NCBI GenBank assembly: GCA_913040765.1
Contig: CAJWIA010000050.1
Span: 1-8,714 of the forward strand
Length of the DNA stretch: 8,714 nt
Direction: 5' to 3'
DNA from: an uncultured Anaerolineales bacterium
GTDB lineage: Bacteria > Chloroflexota > Anaerolineae > Anaerolineales > UBA11657
The first letter of the stretch is position 1, and the number at the start of each line of letters is the position of its first letter. This document shows, piece after piece, positions 1 through 7,227 of this stretch. The position numbers were made by a program, and so were the translations under genes. The notes beneath the pieces are model-generated. The model was not told the origin of the DNA, ran no database searches, and saw nothing but the letters and a program-made list of their open reading frames with translations.

Positions 1-816
1 TTACAACCGTTTAAGTTGGTGTCTAGAGATTTCCAAGAACATAACAGTATTGTAAAAGTTGATGGAATTGAATTTGGTACTAAAGGCATTGTAATTATTG
101 CAGGCCCCTGCTCAGTAGAAGATCGAAGCCAATTGCTAGAAAGTGCGCATGCAGTGAAAGAGGCAGGCGCACAGGCATTGCGTGGTGGAGCATTCAAACC
201 ACGAAGTTCTCCATATAGTTTCCAAGGACTTGGAGAAGAAGGGCTCCAAATCCTTGCTGAAGCACGCGAGCAGACTGGTCTGCCAGTTGTAACAGAGATA
301 ATGACACCAGAACAGTTGCCATTGATAAGCGAATACGCAGACATGCTGCAAATTGGCGCACGCAACATGCAAAATTATGCATTACTTAAAACAGTAGGGC
401 GTAGTACTCTTCCTGTACTGCTTAAAAGAGGGATGATGGCTACATTGGAAGAACTATTGATGAGTGCAGAATACATTCTGGCAGAGGGGAATCGCAATGT
501 GATACTTTGCGAGCGTGGTATACGCACTTTCGAAAAATACACTCGGAATACGACGGATATTAACGCTGTACCTGTTCTGAAAAGTCTTACACATCTTCCA
601 GTAATTCTTGATCCAAGTCATGGAGTAGGGAAATGGAATTTTGTCACACCTGTTGCACTTGCTGGAATAGCTGCGGGAGCCGATGGTCTCATCATTGAAG
701 TACATCCAAATCCAGAGCAGGCATTATCAGATGGAGGACAGAGTTTGCTACCTGAAAGATTCGCCGACCTAGTACTAAAAACCCGTGCAATAGCTACGAC
801 AATTGGAAGAAAATAG
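1..816 (+). CDS. aroF: DAHP synthase, type I-beta (3-deoxy-7-phosphoheptulonate synthase), 5'-truncated
   Basis: Condenses phosphoenolpyruvate with erythrose-4-phosphate to give DAHP, the first committed step of the shikimate pathway, in the cytosol. The visible 271 codons hold the complete TIM-barrel catalytic domain. Seen motifs are AGPCSVE with the metal-ligand Cys at 109-111, [36 protein letters not shown] with the ligand His at 619-621, IIEVHP with Glu at 697-699, and ALSDG with Asp at 730-732. All four expected metal ligands are therefore present. The frame is open to base 1, and the first residues [11 protein letters not shown] resemble the linker after the ferredoxin-like regulatory domain of Thermotoga-type enzymes. 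The TTG at 16 is thus probably internal, and the start and regulatory domain lie upstream. No chorismate mutase domain is fused at the carboxyl end. It is followed 21 bp later by tyrA. Confidence 0.95.
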   Translation, partial: LQPFKLVSRDFQEHNSIVKVDGIEFGTKGIVIIAGPCSVEDRSQLLESAHAVKEAGAQALRGGAFKPRSSPYSFQGLGEEGLQILAEAREQTGLPVVTEIMTPEQLPLISEYADMLQIGARNMQNYALLKTVGRSTLPVLLKRGMMATLEELLMSAEYILAEGNRNVILCERGIRTFEKYTRNTTDINAVPVLKSLTHLPVILDPSHGVGKWNFVTPVALAGIAAGADGLIIEVHPNPEQALSDGGQSLLPERFADLVLKTRAIATTIGRK

Positions 817-837
817 CTATTAGTAAGAACAATCACA

Positions 838-1731
838 ATGAATAAATCCGTGGATTGGCTATCAGATAGTCACATAACCATTGTAGGTTTGGGGCTAATG
901 GGAGGTTCATTGGCAATGGCTCTACAGGGAAAATGCGCTGGAATTACAGCAGTCGAAATTGATTCGCATACTCGGCGCATGGGATTAGAAAGAGGATTGG
1001 TTGAGCATGCTACAGAAAGTCTAGTTGATGGTTTAAAGTACGCAGATGTACTAATTCTAGCCACACCTGTACGGACAATACTAGAAACATTAATGGAGCT
1101 TAACGAGCTTTCTGAGGATCCAGATAAGACAGTACTAGTACTAGACTTAGGTTCTACAAAAACAGAGGTAACTTCTGCTATGACGTTACTGCCAAATAAC
1201 TTGACTGGAATAGGTGGACACCCAATGTGTGGTAAAGAGACTGGTGGACTCGAACATGCAGACGCATCATTATATCAAAACGCAGTTTTCGTATTAACTC
1301 CCACAAACAATACGGATAACAATATGCTGGATCTGGCACGACAAATCATATCTGCGGTTGGCTCTATCGCCATTGAGATGGATGCAGAAAGACATGACAA
1401 ATTGACAGCATTAACTAGTCATTTACCTTACCTCTTAGCCTGCAGCTTAGTAGCAGCTGTAAACTCAGAGGGAGACATTGATCCAACAATTTGGAAAATG
1501 GTTTCCAGCGGTTTTAAGGATACTACTCGAGTCGCCTCTAGTGATGTACAAATGATTATCGATATCCTGGAGACTAATAAAGACGCAATCAAAAACGCAT
1601 TGCATCAACAACGCATTGCAATGGATAGGTTGGAAATTGCTCTTGACGGAGATTTGCAATCCCTGCAAACATCGCTAAGTAATATCCGAGCCGTCAGAAA
1701 TTATCATTTTCCTGGCCCGCCATCAGGTTAG
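838..1731 (+). CDS. tyrA: Prephenate dehydrogenase (TyrA family)
   Basis: Oxidatively decarboxylates prephenate (or arogenate) towards tyrosine. The protein has 297 residues. An amino-terminal Rossmann fold shows GLGLMGG at residues 17-23, followed by an acidic end of the second strand (AVEID), which favours NAD over NADP by general rule. GGHPMCGKETGG carries the family His at residue 128, and LTSHLPYL carries a second conserved His at 195, leading into the helical dimerisation domain. It ends after that domain, so there is no carboxyl-terminal ACT domain and no fused chorismate mutase. Tyrosine feedback through an ACT domain is therefore not expected. The ATG at 838 places the Rossmann motif at a normal distance, although the ribosome binding site is weak. 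The stop lies 2 bp before aroA. Prephenate versus arogenate preference cannot be read from the sequence. Confidence 0.93.
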   Translation: MNKSVDWLSDSHITIVGLGLMGGSLAMALQGKCAGITAVEIDSHTRRMGLERGLVEHATESLVDGLKYADVLILATPVRTILETLMELNELSEDPDKTVLVLDLGSTKTEVTSAMTLLPNNLTGIGGHPMCGKETGGLEHADASLYQNAVFVLTPTNNTDNNMLDLARQIISAVGSIAIEMDAERHDKLTALTSHLPYLLACSLVAAVNSEGDIDPTIWKMVSSGFKDTTRVASSDVQMIIDILETNKDAIKNALHQQRIAMDRLEIALDGDLQSLQTSLSNIRAVRNYHFPGPPSG

Positions 1732-1733
1732 TC

Positions 1734-3005
1734 ATGAAAGTAAAAGGTCCTACTACCCCACTATTAGGAGAGGTACGGCTACCAGGAGACAAATCTATCT
1801 CTCATCGTGCTCTATTGCATGCTGCACTAAGTCCAGAAGAATCACGTCTCAACAACATTCTACGCGCTGGTGTAACAACATCCATGATTGATTGTCTGCG
1901 TGAATTAGGTGTTCAGATTAAAGAAAAGGATGGCGATTTAATTGTACGTGGTGGAAAGTGGATACAACCAAACAAACCTCTGAATTGTGGTAATTCTGCT
2001 ACTACTATGCGACTACTGATGGGTGCTTTAGCAGGACAACCTATAACTGCTGAACTAACTGGCACACAAGGTTTGCAGCGCCGACCGATGGGAAGAGTGG
2101 CACGACCACTCCGTGAAATGGGTGCTTCAATTTCTGCTGATAACGCACCTCTAGTAATTAGAGGAGGAAACTTACATGGAATTATTCATCACCCAAAGGT
2201 AGCATCTGCGCAAGTGAAGGCCGCATTGCTGTTAGCTGCACTGCAAGCCACAGGAGAAAGTACCATTCACCAACCTGGCCCATCACGCGATCACTCCGAA
2301 CGAATGCTTCGTGAGCTTGGCATAAAGTTAAACACAGACAAACACAAAGTAACAATCCAACCTAGCGATAAATCGCTGGCAGCCACTAAAATATCTGTTC
2401 CTGGAGATTGCTCCAGCGCAGCATTTCTTATAGCATCTGCCATCTTAATACCTGAAAGCAAGCTAACATTGCATGATGTGGGAATAAACCCAACACGCAC
2501 TGGCATACTTGACGTTCTAACCAAAATGGGGGCGGACATCTCTATTATGAATAATGGCGAATCTGGTGGTGAACCCATAGCCAACATAATTGTGAGCCAT
2601 ACTAATATCAAATCAACTGCTATACAGGGTGAAACAGTTGTACGTATGATTGATGAATTTCCCATATTCACCGTAATTGCTACCCAGTCTGAGGGTACGA
2701 CCACTGTAAAAGATGCTGCGGAATTACGTATTAAGGAATCTGATCGTATTTCTTCCTTGCTTGGCGAACTACGCAAAATGGGTGTCGAATTTTCAGAACG
2801 CACAGATGGTTACACAATTGTAGGTCCCCAGGTTCTAAATCCAGCACAATTAGAAAGTCACGGTGACCATCGTATGGCTATGTCGTTAGCTATAGCTGGG
2901 ATGATTACCCGAGGATGTACCGAAATAATGCAGTCGGAAGTAGTAGATGAATCGTTCCCGGAGTTTATAAAAACCTTTAGTCAATTAGGGGCAAACATAA
3001 GCTGA
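1734..3005 (+). CDS. aroA: EPSP synthase, class II type (3-phosphoshikimate 1-carboxyvinyltransferase)
   Basis: Transfers the enolpyruvyl group of PEP to shikimate-3-phosphate, the sixth shikimate pathway step. The 423 residues are a normal family length. Seen motifs are PGDKSISHRALL at 17-28, CGNSATTMRLLMG at 85-97, RRPMGRV at 116-122, MIDEFP at 305-310 with the catalytic-type Asp307, KESDR at 334-338 and SHGDHRMAM at 375-383. Four class II signatures are present: GDKS (18-21), SAQVK (158-162), RDHSE (185-189) and NPTR (252-255). Ala89 sits where E. coli has Gly96 and the glyphosate-tolerant CP4 enzyme has Ala100, so low glyphosate sensitivity is inferred. The start ATG lies 2 bp after the tyrA stop with only a short AGG (1725-1727) as a ribosome site, suggesting translational coupling. 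aroE follows 2 bp downstream. Confidence 0.97.
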   Translation: MKVKGPTTPLLGEVRLPGDKSISHRALLHAALSPEESRLNNILRAGVTTSMIDCLRELGVQIKEKDGDLIVRGGKWIQPNKPLNCGNSATTMRLLMGALAGQPITAELTGTQGLQRRPMGRVARPLREMGASISADNAPLVIRGGNLHGIIHHPKVASAQVKAALLLAALQATGESTIHQPGPSRDHSERMLRELGIKLNTDKHKVTIQPSDKSLAATKISVPGDCSSAAFLIASAILIPESKLTLHDVGINPTRTGILDVLTKMGADISIMNNGESGGEPIANIIVSHTNIKSTAIQGETVVRMIDEFPIFTVIATQSEGTTTVKDAAELRIKESDRISSLLGELRKMGVEFSERTDGYTIVGPQVLNPAQLESHGDHRMAMSLAIAGMITRGCTEIMQSEVVDESFPEFIKTFSQLGANIS

Positions 3006-3007
3006 CA

Positions 3008-3847
3008 ATGAAAACGCTAGCCTTGCTTGGACATCCAATTTCACATAGCGTATCTCCCGTTATGCACAATGCAGCTGCTTCAGCACTTGGGCTGAATTAT
3101 CAGTATGTTGCTCAAGATATAAGTCCTGATCTACTAAGTGATGCAATATCTAATTTACGAATCGGCAAATGGGTTGGTGCAAACGTGACAATACCCCACA
3201 AAAAAGCAGTCATACCATTGATTGATGAATTGGGGGATACAGCCAAAGCAGTAGGGGCAGTCAATACTCTAATTCGGGTTGATAATCAGATACATGGAGA
3301 AAACACTGACATTGAAGGATTTCTTATGGAGATCGACTCTCTCGAAATCAATCTAACCAATCGCCCTGCTCTGATACTTGGTACAGGTGGTTCAGCACGA
3401 GCCGTAGCTTTCGCACTACTTCAGCGTGCTGCGGAGGTAAGGTTGCTTGGAAGAAATATACAGGCAGGAACACAAATTGCGCATGACCTTCAGCAAATTA
3501 CTGGTGGGGATATACTAAGATTTGACTGGAACCCCACTGATCTTAGACAAGCATCACAAGATTGTGCCTTAGTAGTCAATTGCACACCAATTGGAATGGT
3601 TCCAAATGCAAACAATACTCCTTGGTTTACAACTGTACCTTTTCCACCCAAAACATTTGTCTATGACCTAGTCTATAATCCTAGAGAGACTATGTTGGTA
3701 AAACAAGCACGTTCAAACGGAATACAAGCTCACTCAGGATTAGGAATGCTAGTACGACAAGGAGCACTTTCATTTACATTATGGACAGGTCATAAGCCAC
3801 CAATAACGGTTATGCTAGAAGCCGCGGAGAGGGAATTAAATGATTAG
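3008..3847 (+). CDS. aroE: Shikimate dehydrogenase (NADP+)
   Basis: Reduces 3-dehydroshikimate to shikimate, pathway step four. The 279 residues match the AroE family. The amino-terminal substrate domain has GHPISHSVSPVMHN (8-21) with the shikimate-contacting Ser14 and Ser16, GANVTIPHKK with catalytic Lys65, GAVNT (83-87) and ENTDIEGF with catalytic Asp101. The nucleotide domain has LGTGGSARAV (124-133), then a basic LLGRN (146-150) where NADP-specific enzymes carry their phosphate-binding arginine, and NCTPIGM (191-197). The carboxyl end returns to the substrate site with SGLGMLVRQGALSF (243-256). The start is 2 bp after the aroA stop and no alternative start precedes the conserved strand. 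The last 8 bp overlap aroC in another frame. Confidence 0.96.
   Translation: MKTLALLGHPISHSVSPVMHNAAASALGLNYQYVAQDISPDLLSDAISNLRIGKWVGANVTIPHKKAVIPLIDELGDTAKAVGAVNTLIRVDNQIHGENTDIEGFLMEIDSLEINLTNRPALILGTGGSARAVAFALLQRAAEVRLLGRNIQAGTQIAHDLQQITGGDILRFDWNPTDLRQASQDCALVVNCTPIGMVPNANNTPWFTTVPFPPKTFVYDLVYNPRETMLVKQARSNGIQAHSGLGMLVRQGALSFTLWTGHKPPITVMLEAAERELND
3826..3832 (+). promoter_or_regulatory. Strong Shine-Dalgarno for aroC inside aroE
   Basis: GGAGAGG lies 7 bp before the aroC ATG at 3840 and within the last codons of aroE. It is the clearest ribosome binding site in the window and supports choosing 3840 as the aroC start. With the 8-bp gene overlap it points to coupled but independently primed translation of chorismate synthase. 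Confidence 0.7.
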
Positions 3848-5003
3848 ATTACTGACCGCAGGCGAATCCCATGGCCCCGCTGTCACCGCTATACTGGAAG
3901 GGATTCCAGCGGGACTACGACTCGCACCAGACGACATCAACCATCAGCTAGCCCGACGCCAGAAAGGGTTTGGAAGCGGCGGAAGAATGAAAATCGAAAA
4001 GGATCAGGTGCAAATACTAGGCGGGGTTATGAGTGGAAGCACTGTTGGTTCCCCAATCAGTTTGCAGATCCACAATCTCGATCATGTCAAATGGAAAGAT
4101 AAGGCAGTTCCCGCCCTGACCACACCACGTCCAGGACATGCCGACCTAACTGGCGCAATCAAGTACGGCTATAGCGACTTACGCTATAGCCTCGAACGAG
4201 CCTCAGCTCGAGAGACCACAGCAAGAGTAGCAGCTGCTGCCATATGCAGAAAACTGCTGGGTGAATTTGGTATAAAAATAGGGAGCTATGTCACAGAGAT
4301 AGGTAGCATTCAGGCGCAAGTGGAAGATATTCCGATAGAGCAACGAATTTCCCTTTCCGAAGAGTCAGATGTACGTTGTCCAGACCACAAAGTATCCGAG
4401 AAGATGCGGCAACATATCAGGCAGATTATGCAAGATAAAGACACATTGGGAGGAGTGTTCGAAGTTGTTGCGCTAAATGTACCTCCAGGTCTAGGTTCAT
4501 ACGTACATTGGGACCGCAAAATCGAGGCTATCTTAGCCAAAGCTATGCTGAGCATTCACGCCATAAAGGGTGTAGAGATAGGTCCAGCCTTTGATAACTC
4601 ACGCAAGCGTGGTACTGAAGTGCACGATGAAATTATTCTAGAGGGAGACTCAATTACACGAAATACTAACAGAGCTGGAGGCACAGAAGGAGGAGTCACC
4701 ACGGGACAACCATTAGTATTGCGAGCAGCAATGAAACCAATTAGCACCACACTAAACCCATTGCAGACAGTTGATTTAGCTACTGGAAAACCTGGTCCAA
4801 CTACGTACGAAAGATCGGATTTCTGTGCAGTACCACGAGCCGCAGTAGTGGGCGAAGCTATGGTAGCATTTGTGCTTGCAGATGAACTATTGCGCAAAAT
4901 AGGCGGAGATTCATTGGATGAGATGCATCCAAGATTTAACACTCTCCCACGAGCATCTTTGAATGACATCACAATAGATGACGAACCCACTATATTTTGG
5001 TGA
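3840..5003 (+). CDS. aroC: Chorismate synthase
   Basis: Removes phosphate from EPSP to form chorismate, the last common-pathway step, using reduced FMN. The 387 residues fit the bacterial family. Seen motifs are LTAGESHG with His11 near the start, ARRQKGFGSGGRM at 38-50 (phosphate/FMN-binding basic region), TPRPGHADLTG at 95-105 with His100, YSLERASARETTAR at 116-129, NRAGGTEGGVTTG at 277-289 and RSDFCAVPRA at 325-334 with Asp327. All the family's classic signature blocks are intact. There is no fused flavin reductase, so the enzyme should be of the monofunctional type that relies on flavin reduced elsewhere. By eye its GC is somewhat higher than that of aroKB (55% versus about 37-42% in lines counted). 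Confidence 0.97.
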   Translation: MIRLLTAGESHGPAVTAILEGIPAGLRLAPDDINHQLARRQKGFGSGGRMKIEKDQVQILGGVMSGSTVGSPISLQIHNLDHVKWKDKAVPALTTPRPGHADLTGAIKYGYSDLRYSLERASARETTARVAAAAICRKLLGEFGIKIGSYVTEIGSIQAQVEDIPIEQRISLSEESDVRCPDHKVSEKMRQHIRQIMQDKDTLGGVFEVVALNVPPGLGSYVHWDRKIEAILAKAMLSIHAIKGVEIGPAFDNSRKRGTEVHDEIILEGDSITRNTNRAGGTEGGVTTGQPLVLRAAMKPISTTLNPLQTVDLATGKPGPTTYERSDFCAVPRAAVVGEAMVAFVLADELLRKIGGDSLDEMHPRFNTLPRASLNDITIDDEPTIFW

Positions 5004-5057
5004 TGGTTTACGTAGCTTTGTCAAGATTCGATAATACACAATACTTATAGTCTAAAC

Positions 5058-5088
5058 TTGAACATATTAATATTACATCTGATATAGA
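5058..5088 (+). promoter_or_regulatory. Candidate internal promoter giving a leaderless aroKB transcript
   Basis: The 91-bp gap between aroC and aroKB is the only sizeable gap in the operon. It contains TTGAAC (5058-5063) and, 19 bp later, an extended -10 element with TG at 5080-5081 and TATAGA at 5083-5088. Transcription from it would begin about base 5094-5096, at the aroKB ATG, which has no Shine-Dalgarno sequence. An alternative is TTGTCA (5018-5023) with AATACT (5040-5045). No terminator-like hairpin with a T-run is visible, so read-through from aroC also seems possible. The region is AT-rich, so chance matches are likely. Confidence 0.3.
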
Positions 5089-5094
5089 TTGCAT

Positions 5095-6639
5095 ATGAAT
5101 CTAATACTTGCAGGACCTCCAGGAACAGGTAAAACCACTCTAGGAAGACTATGTGCCAAGTTGCTAGGATACACTTTAGTAGACACAGATGAAGAAATCT
5201 CTAAGCAAACTGGCAAATCTATAGCTGAAATTTTTATCACCCAAGGTGAAGATGTTTTCCGAGATATTGAGAGCAATACTCTTGCGAAGATAACTAAATA
5301 TAAAAACAGTGTAATATCTCTTGGAGGTGGAACTCTACTATCAGATATCAATAGATCTATTGCTCAAGATCATGGGGTTTTGATTTGTCTGAGAGCTTCT
5401 GAGTCCAATATCGAGGCACGTCTAGCAAACAATGATGAAAGACCTTTACTGCAAAGCAATCAGGAAAACTCGTCATCAATTAGAGTTTTACTAGCTCAAC
5501 GTAAGACACATTATGACTCTTTCGACTTACAATTAAAAACTGATGATACTAAGCCTGACGTGCTGGCAGAACATATTGTCGACAAACTAATGCCATGGCA
5601 CCATACAATTACAACCAATACTGGTGGTTACCCTCTAATCTTAGGAGTCAAAGCACTGACCTACCTTACGTCAATGCTCAACAACCATGGGCTTCCTAAA
5701 CCTAATCTCATAATTAGTGATACTAATATCGCTCCACTTTGGAGTAACAAATTGGGTCAGCAGTTATCAATCCCAGTACTTTCCATCCCTGATGGAGAAT
5801 CTCACAAAACACTTAAAACAGTCCACAACATTTATGATCAGTTCCTGCTACATGATTTAGACCGAAGTAGTCTTGTATTAGTTGTAGGTGGAGGTGTAGT
5901 AGGTGATATAACTGGGTTTGCAGCTGCAACTTATATGCGTGGCATACGCTGGGTCAATATTCCCACTACTCTGCTGTCCATGATTGATGCTAGCATAGGA
6001 GGTAAAGTCGGAGTGGATCTTCCACAAGGCAAAAATATGATTGGCGCTTTCCATCCGCCTGAAATGGTGCTTGCAGACCCAGAAACACTAACTACATTGC
6101 CAGATAATGAGTATAAGGCGGGATTAGCTGAGGTAATAAAGCATGGCATAATAGCTGATGCAGAACTATTTTCATTAGTAAACTCAAAGTCATTACCTTT
6201 GTCAAGAGATTTGCTACAAAAAGCCTTAGAAGTCAAAATCAATATAATCCAACAGGATCCATTTGAACGTAACGAACGCGCTAAACTCAATTTAGGACAT
6301 ACTATTGGACATGGTGTCGAAGCAGCTAGCAACTATAGGCTGCGCCACGGAGAAGCCATAGCAATAGGTTTGTATGGAGAGGCACTATTGGCCGAACAAA
6401 TTGGAATAGCCGATTCTGGTCTTTCATCTAAAATAGAAAAAAAATTGGCTTCTCTAGATTTGCCTACCAAGTGTCCCGGACTGAGCACAATACAAATAAA
6501 ACAACTAATGTCCACTGACAAAAAGAAAAAATCTGGCAATCTTTACTTCACTTTGCCAACCAGCATTGGTGCAGTAGAATATGGTGTGCAGGTAGAAGAC
6601 AACATATTGACAAAAACTATCGAAAGACTCACTGAATAA
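5095..6639 (+). CDS. aroKB: Bifunctional shikimate kinase / 3-dehydroquinate synthase fusion
   Basis: A 514-residue fusion covering pathway steps five and two. Kinase domain (about 1-165): P-loop GPPGTGKT (7-14), shikimate-binding DTD (30-32), FRDIE (55-59), GGG (77-79) and lid ERPLL (115-119). After a short linker, the dehydroquinate synthase domain (about 178-514) shows PDGE (232-235), NAD-binding GGGVVGD (265-271), IPTTLL (289-294), GGKVGVD (302-308), and Zn ligands Glu346 (AGLAEVIKHG), His402 (NLGHTIGH) and His418 (LRHGE). Both active sites look complete, so both functions are expected. I chose ATG 5095 over TTG 5089 because it places the first strand and P-loop as in stand-alone AroK. 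There is no Shine-Dalgarno. Thermotoga maritima has, from memory, the same domain order. The gene ends 23 bp before aroQ. Confidence 0.96.
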   Translation: MNLILAGPPGTGKTTLGRLCAKLLGYTLVDTDEEISKQTGKSIAEIFITQGEDVFRDIESNTLAKITKYKNSVISLGGGTLLSDINRSIAQDHGVLICLRASESNIEARLANNDERPLLQSNQENSSSIRVLLAQRKTHYDSFDLQLKTDDTKPDVLAEHIVDKLMPWHHTITTNTGGYPLILGVKALTYLTSMLNNHGLPKPNLIISDTNIAPLWSNKLGQQLSIPVLSIPDGESHKTLKTVHNIYDQFLLHDLDRSSLVLVVGGGVVGDITGFAAATYMRGIRWVNIPTTLLSMIDASIGGKVGVDLPQGKNMIGAFHPPEMVLADPETLTTLPDNEYKAGLAEVIKHGIIADAELFSLVNSKSLPLSRDLLQKALEVKINIIQQDPFERNERAKLNLGHTIGHGVEAASNYRLRHGEAIAIGLYGEALLAEQIGIADSGLSSKIEKKLASLDLPTKCPGLSTIQIKQLMSTDKKKKSGNLYFTLPTSIGAVEYGVQVEDNILTKTIERLTE

Positions 6640-6647
6640 AAGATAGA

Positions 6648-6654
6648 TGAGGAT
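6648..6654 (+). promoter_or_regulatory. Ribosome binding site of aroQ
   Basis: TGAGGAT with a GAGG core lies about 10 bp before the ATG at 6663, inside the 23-bp aroKB-aroQ gap. It supports 6663 as the aroQ start, which also puts the LVLHGPNLN motif at the usual distance from the amino terminus. Confidence 0.5.
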
Positions 6655-6662
6655 ACAAAACA

Positions 6663-7100
6663 ATGCTTAATGTACTTGTATTACATGGTCCTAATTTGAA
6701 TTTACTTGGTACACGCGAGCCAGATGTCTACGGTAACGACACTCTAGCTGACATCGACTCTCAATTAACCGCACTAGCTGAAGAGCTGAAAATCACAATC
6801 CGTATTAAGCAATCTAACAGCGAAGAAGTGCTAATTGAGTCACTACACTCTTCCCGTGAGTGGGCAAATGGAGTATTGTTCAATCCTGGTGCTTTCACTC
6901 ATACATCGGTAGCTCTACGGGACGCTATTGCAGCGATAGACATCCCAGTTGTGGAAGTACATTTGTCCAACATTCATGCTCGCGAATCGTTCAGAAGAGA
7001 GTCTTTGTTGGCACCGGTCTGTTTGGGAAGCATATCTGGGTTTGGTTCACAATCATACATGCTAGGGTTGCGGTCACTAATAAAATATGTGGTACACTGA
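6663..7100 (+). CDS. aroQ: 3-dehydroquinate dehydratase, type II
   Basis: Dehydrates 3-dehydroquinate to 3-dehydroshikimate, pathway step three; type II enzymes are flavodoxin-like dodecamers acting through an enolate. The 145 residues are a normal length. Seen motifs are [18 protein letters not shown] at 7-24 with catalytic-type Arg18 and lid Tyr23, [10 protein letters not shown] at 50-59, [15 protein letters not shown] at 74-88 with Asn74 and His80, and [17 protein letters not shown] at 98-114 with His100 and Arg107. The QSNSEE block resembles actinobacterial enzymes (QSDSE in Mycobacterium tuberculosis, recalled) rather than the commoner QSNHEG. It is the last gene of the aro cluster. Confidence 0.96.
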   Translation: MLNVLVLHGPNLNLLGTREPDVYGNDTLADIDSQLTALAEELKITIRIKQSNSEEVLIESLHSSREWANGVLFNPGAFTHTSVALRDAIAAIDIPVVEVHLSNIHARESFRRESLLAPVCLGSISGFGSQSYMLGLRSLIKYVVH

Positions 7101-7124
7101 TATCATAAGTGCCGGATGACTGTC

Positions 7125-7161
7125 GTCTTAATAACATCTACGTAGTCTTATTCAATCTACG
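7125..7161 (+). repeat. Tandem imperfect direct repeats, about 20-bp period
   Basis: Two copies of GTCTTA...ATCTACG stand at 7125-7142 and 7145-7161. They share GTCTTA at the left end and ATCTACG at the right end, separated by 5 and 4 bp of differing sequence. The starts are 20 bp apart, about two DNA turns. A degenerate third partial copy, GGCTTACTCAA (7177-7187), matches the second copy at 9 of 11 positions. They could be regulator binding sites or the trace of a small tandem duplication. Confidence 0.6.
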
Positions 7162-7209
7162 CTCACTCGAGAAATAGGCTTACTCAAGTTGTTGGTATGA
7201 CATAGATAT

Positions 7210-7227
7210 TCACCAATATATTGTTGA
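7210..7227. promoter_or_regulatory. Imperfect palindrome overlapping the gltB -35 box, possible operator
   Basis: TCACCAATATATTGTTGA is an 18-bp inverted repeat in which 8 of 9 base pairs are complementary (only 7213/7224 mismatched). Its right arm overlaps the first four bases of the TTGACA box at 7224-7229. That placement is typical of an operator, but the central part is AT-only and the regulator is unknown. Confidence 0.4.

Noticed and set aside
2291..2803. 170-codon open frame on the minus strand
   Set aside because: It lies wholly inside aroA, opposite conserved EPSP synthase motifs, and its translation resembles no family I know. It is best explained as a coding shadow.
4556..4990. 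144-codon open frame on the minus strand
   Set aside because: It lies antisense to the conserved carboxyl half of chorismate synthase and is serine-, threonine- and proline-rich, as expected for a shadow frame.
3840..5003. Higher GC in aroC than in neighbours, as a sign of transfer
   Set aside because: The difference is modest, estimated by eye from a few lines. Chorismate synthase is a highly conserved protein rich in Gly, Ala and Arg, which raises GC without transfer.
5089..5094. TTG at 5089 as the aroKB start
   Set aside because: It adds only Met-His before an ATG at 5095 that gives the usual AroK amino terminus, and there is no ribosome site supporting the TTG.
5931..6332. 133-codon open frame on the minus strand
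   Set aside because: It is antisense to the dehydroquinate synthase active-site region, with no ribosome site or recognisable motif.
6860..7108. 82-codon + strand frame overlapping aroQ
   Set aside because: It is out of frame inside aroQ, whose own frame contains all type II dehydroquinase motifs. Its translation looks random.
7111..7161. Intrinsic terminator after aroQ
   Set aside because: CGTAG (7141-7145) and CTACG (7157-7161) could form a 5-bp stem, but the 11-base loop is long and no T-run follows. It is better described as part of the direct repeats.
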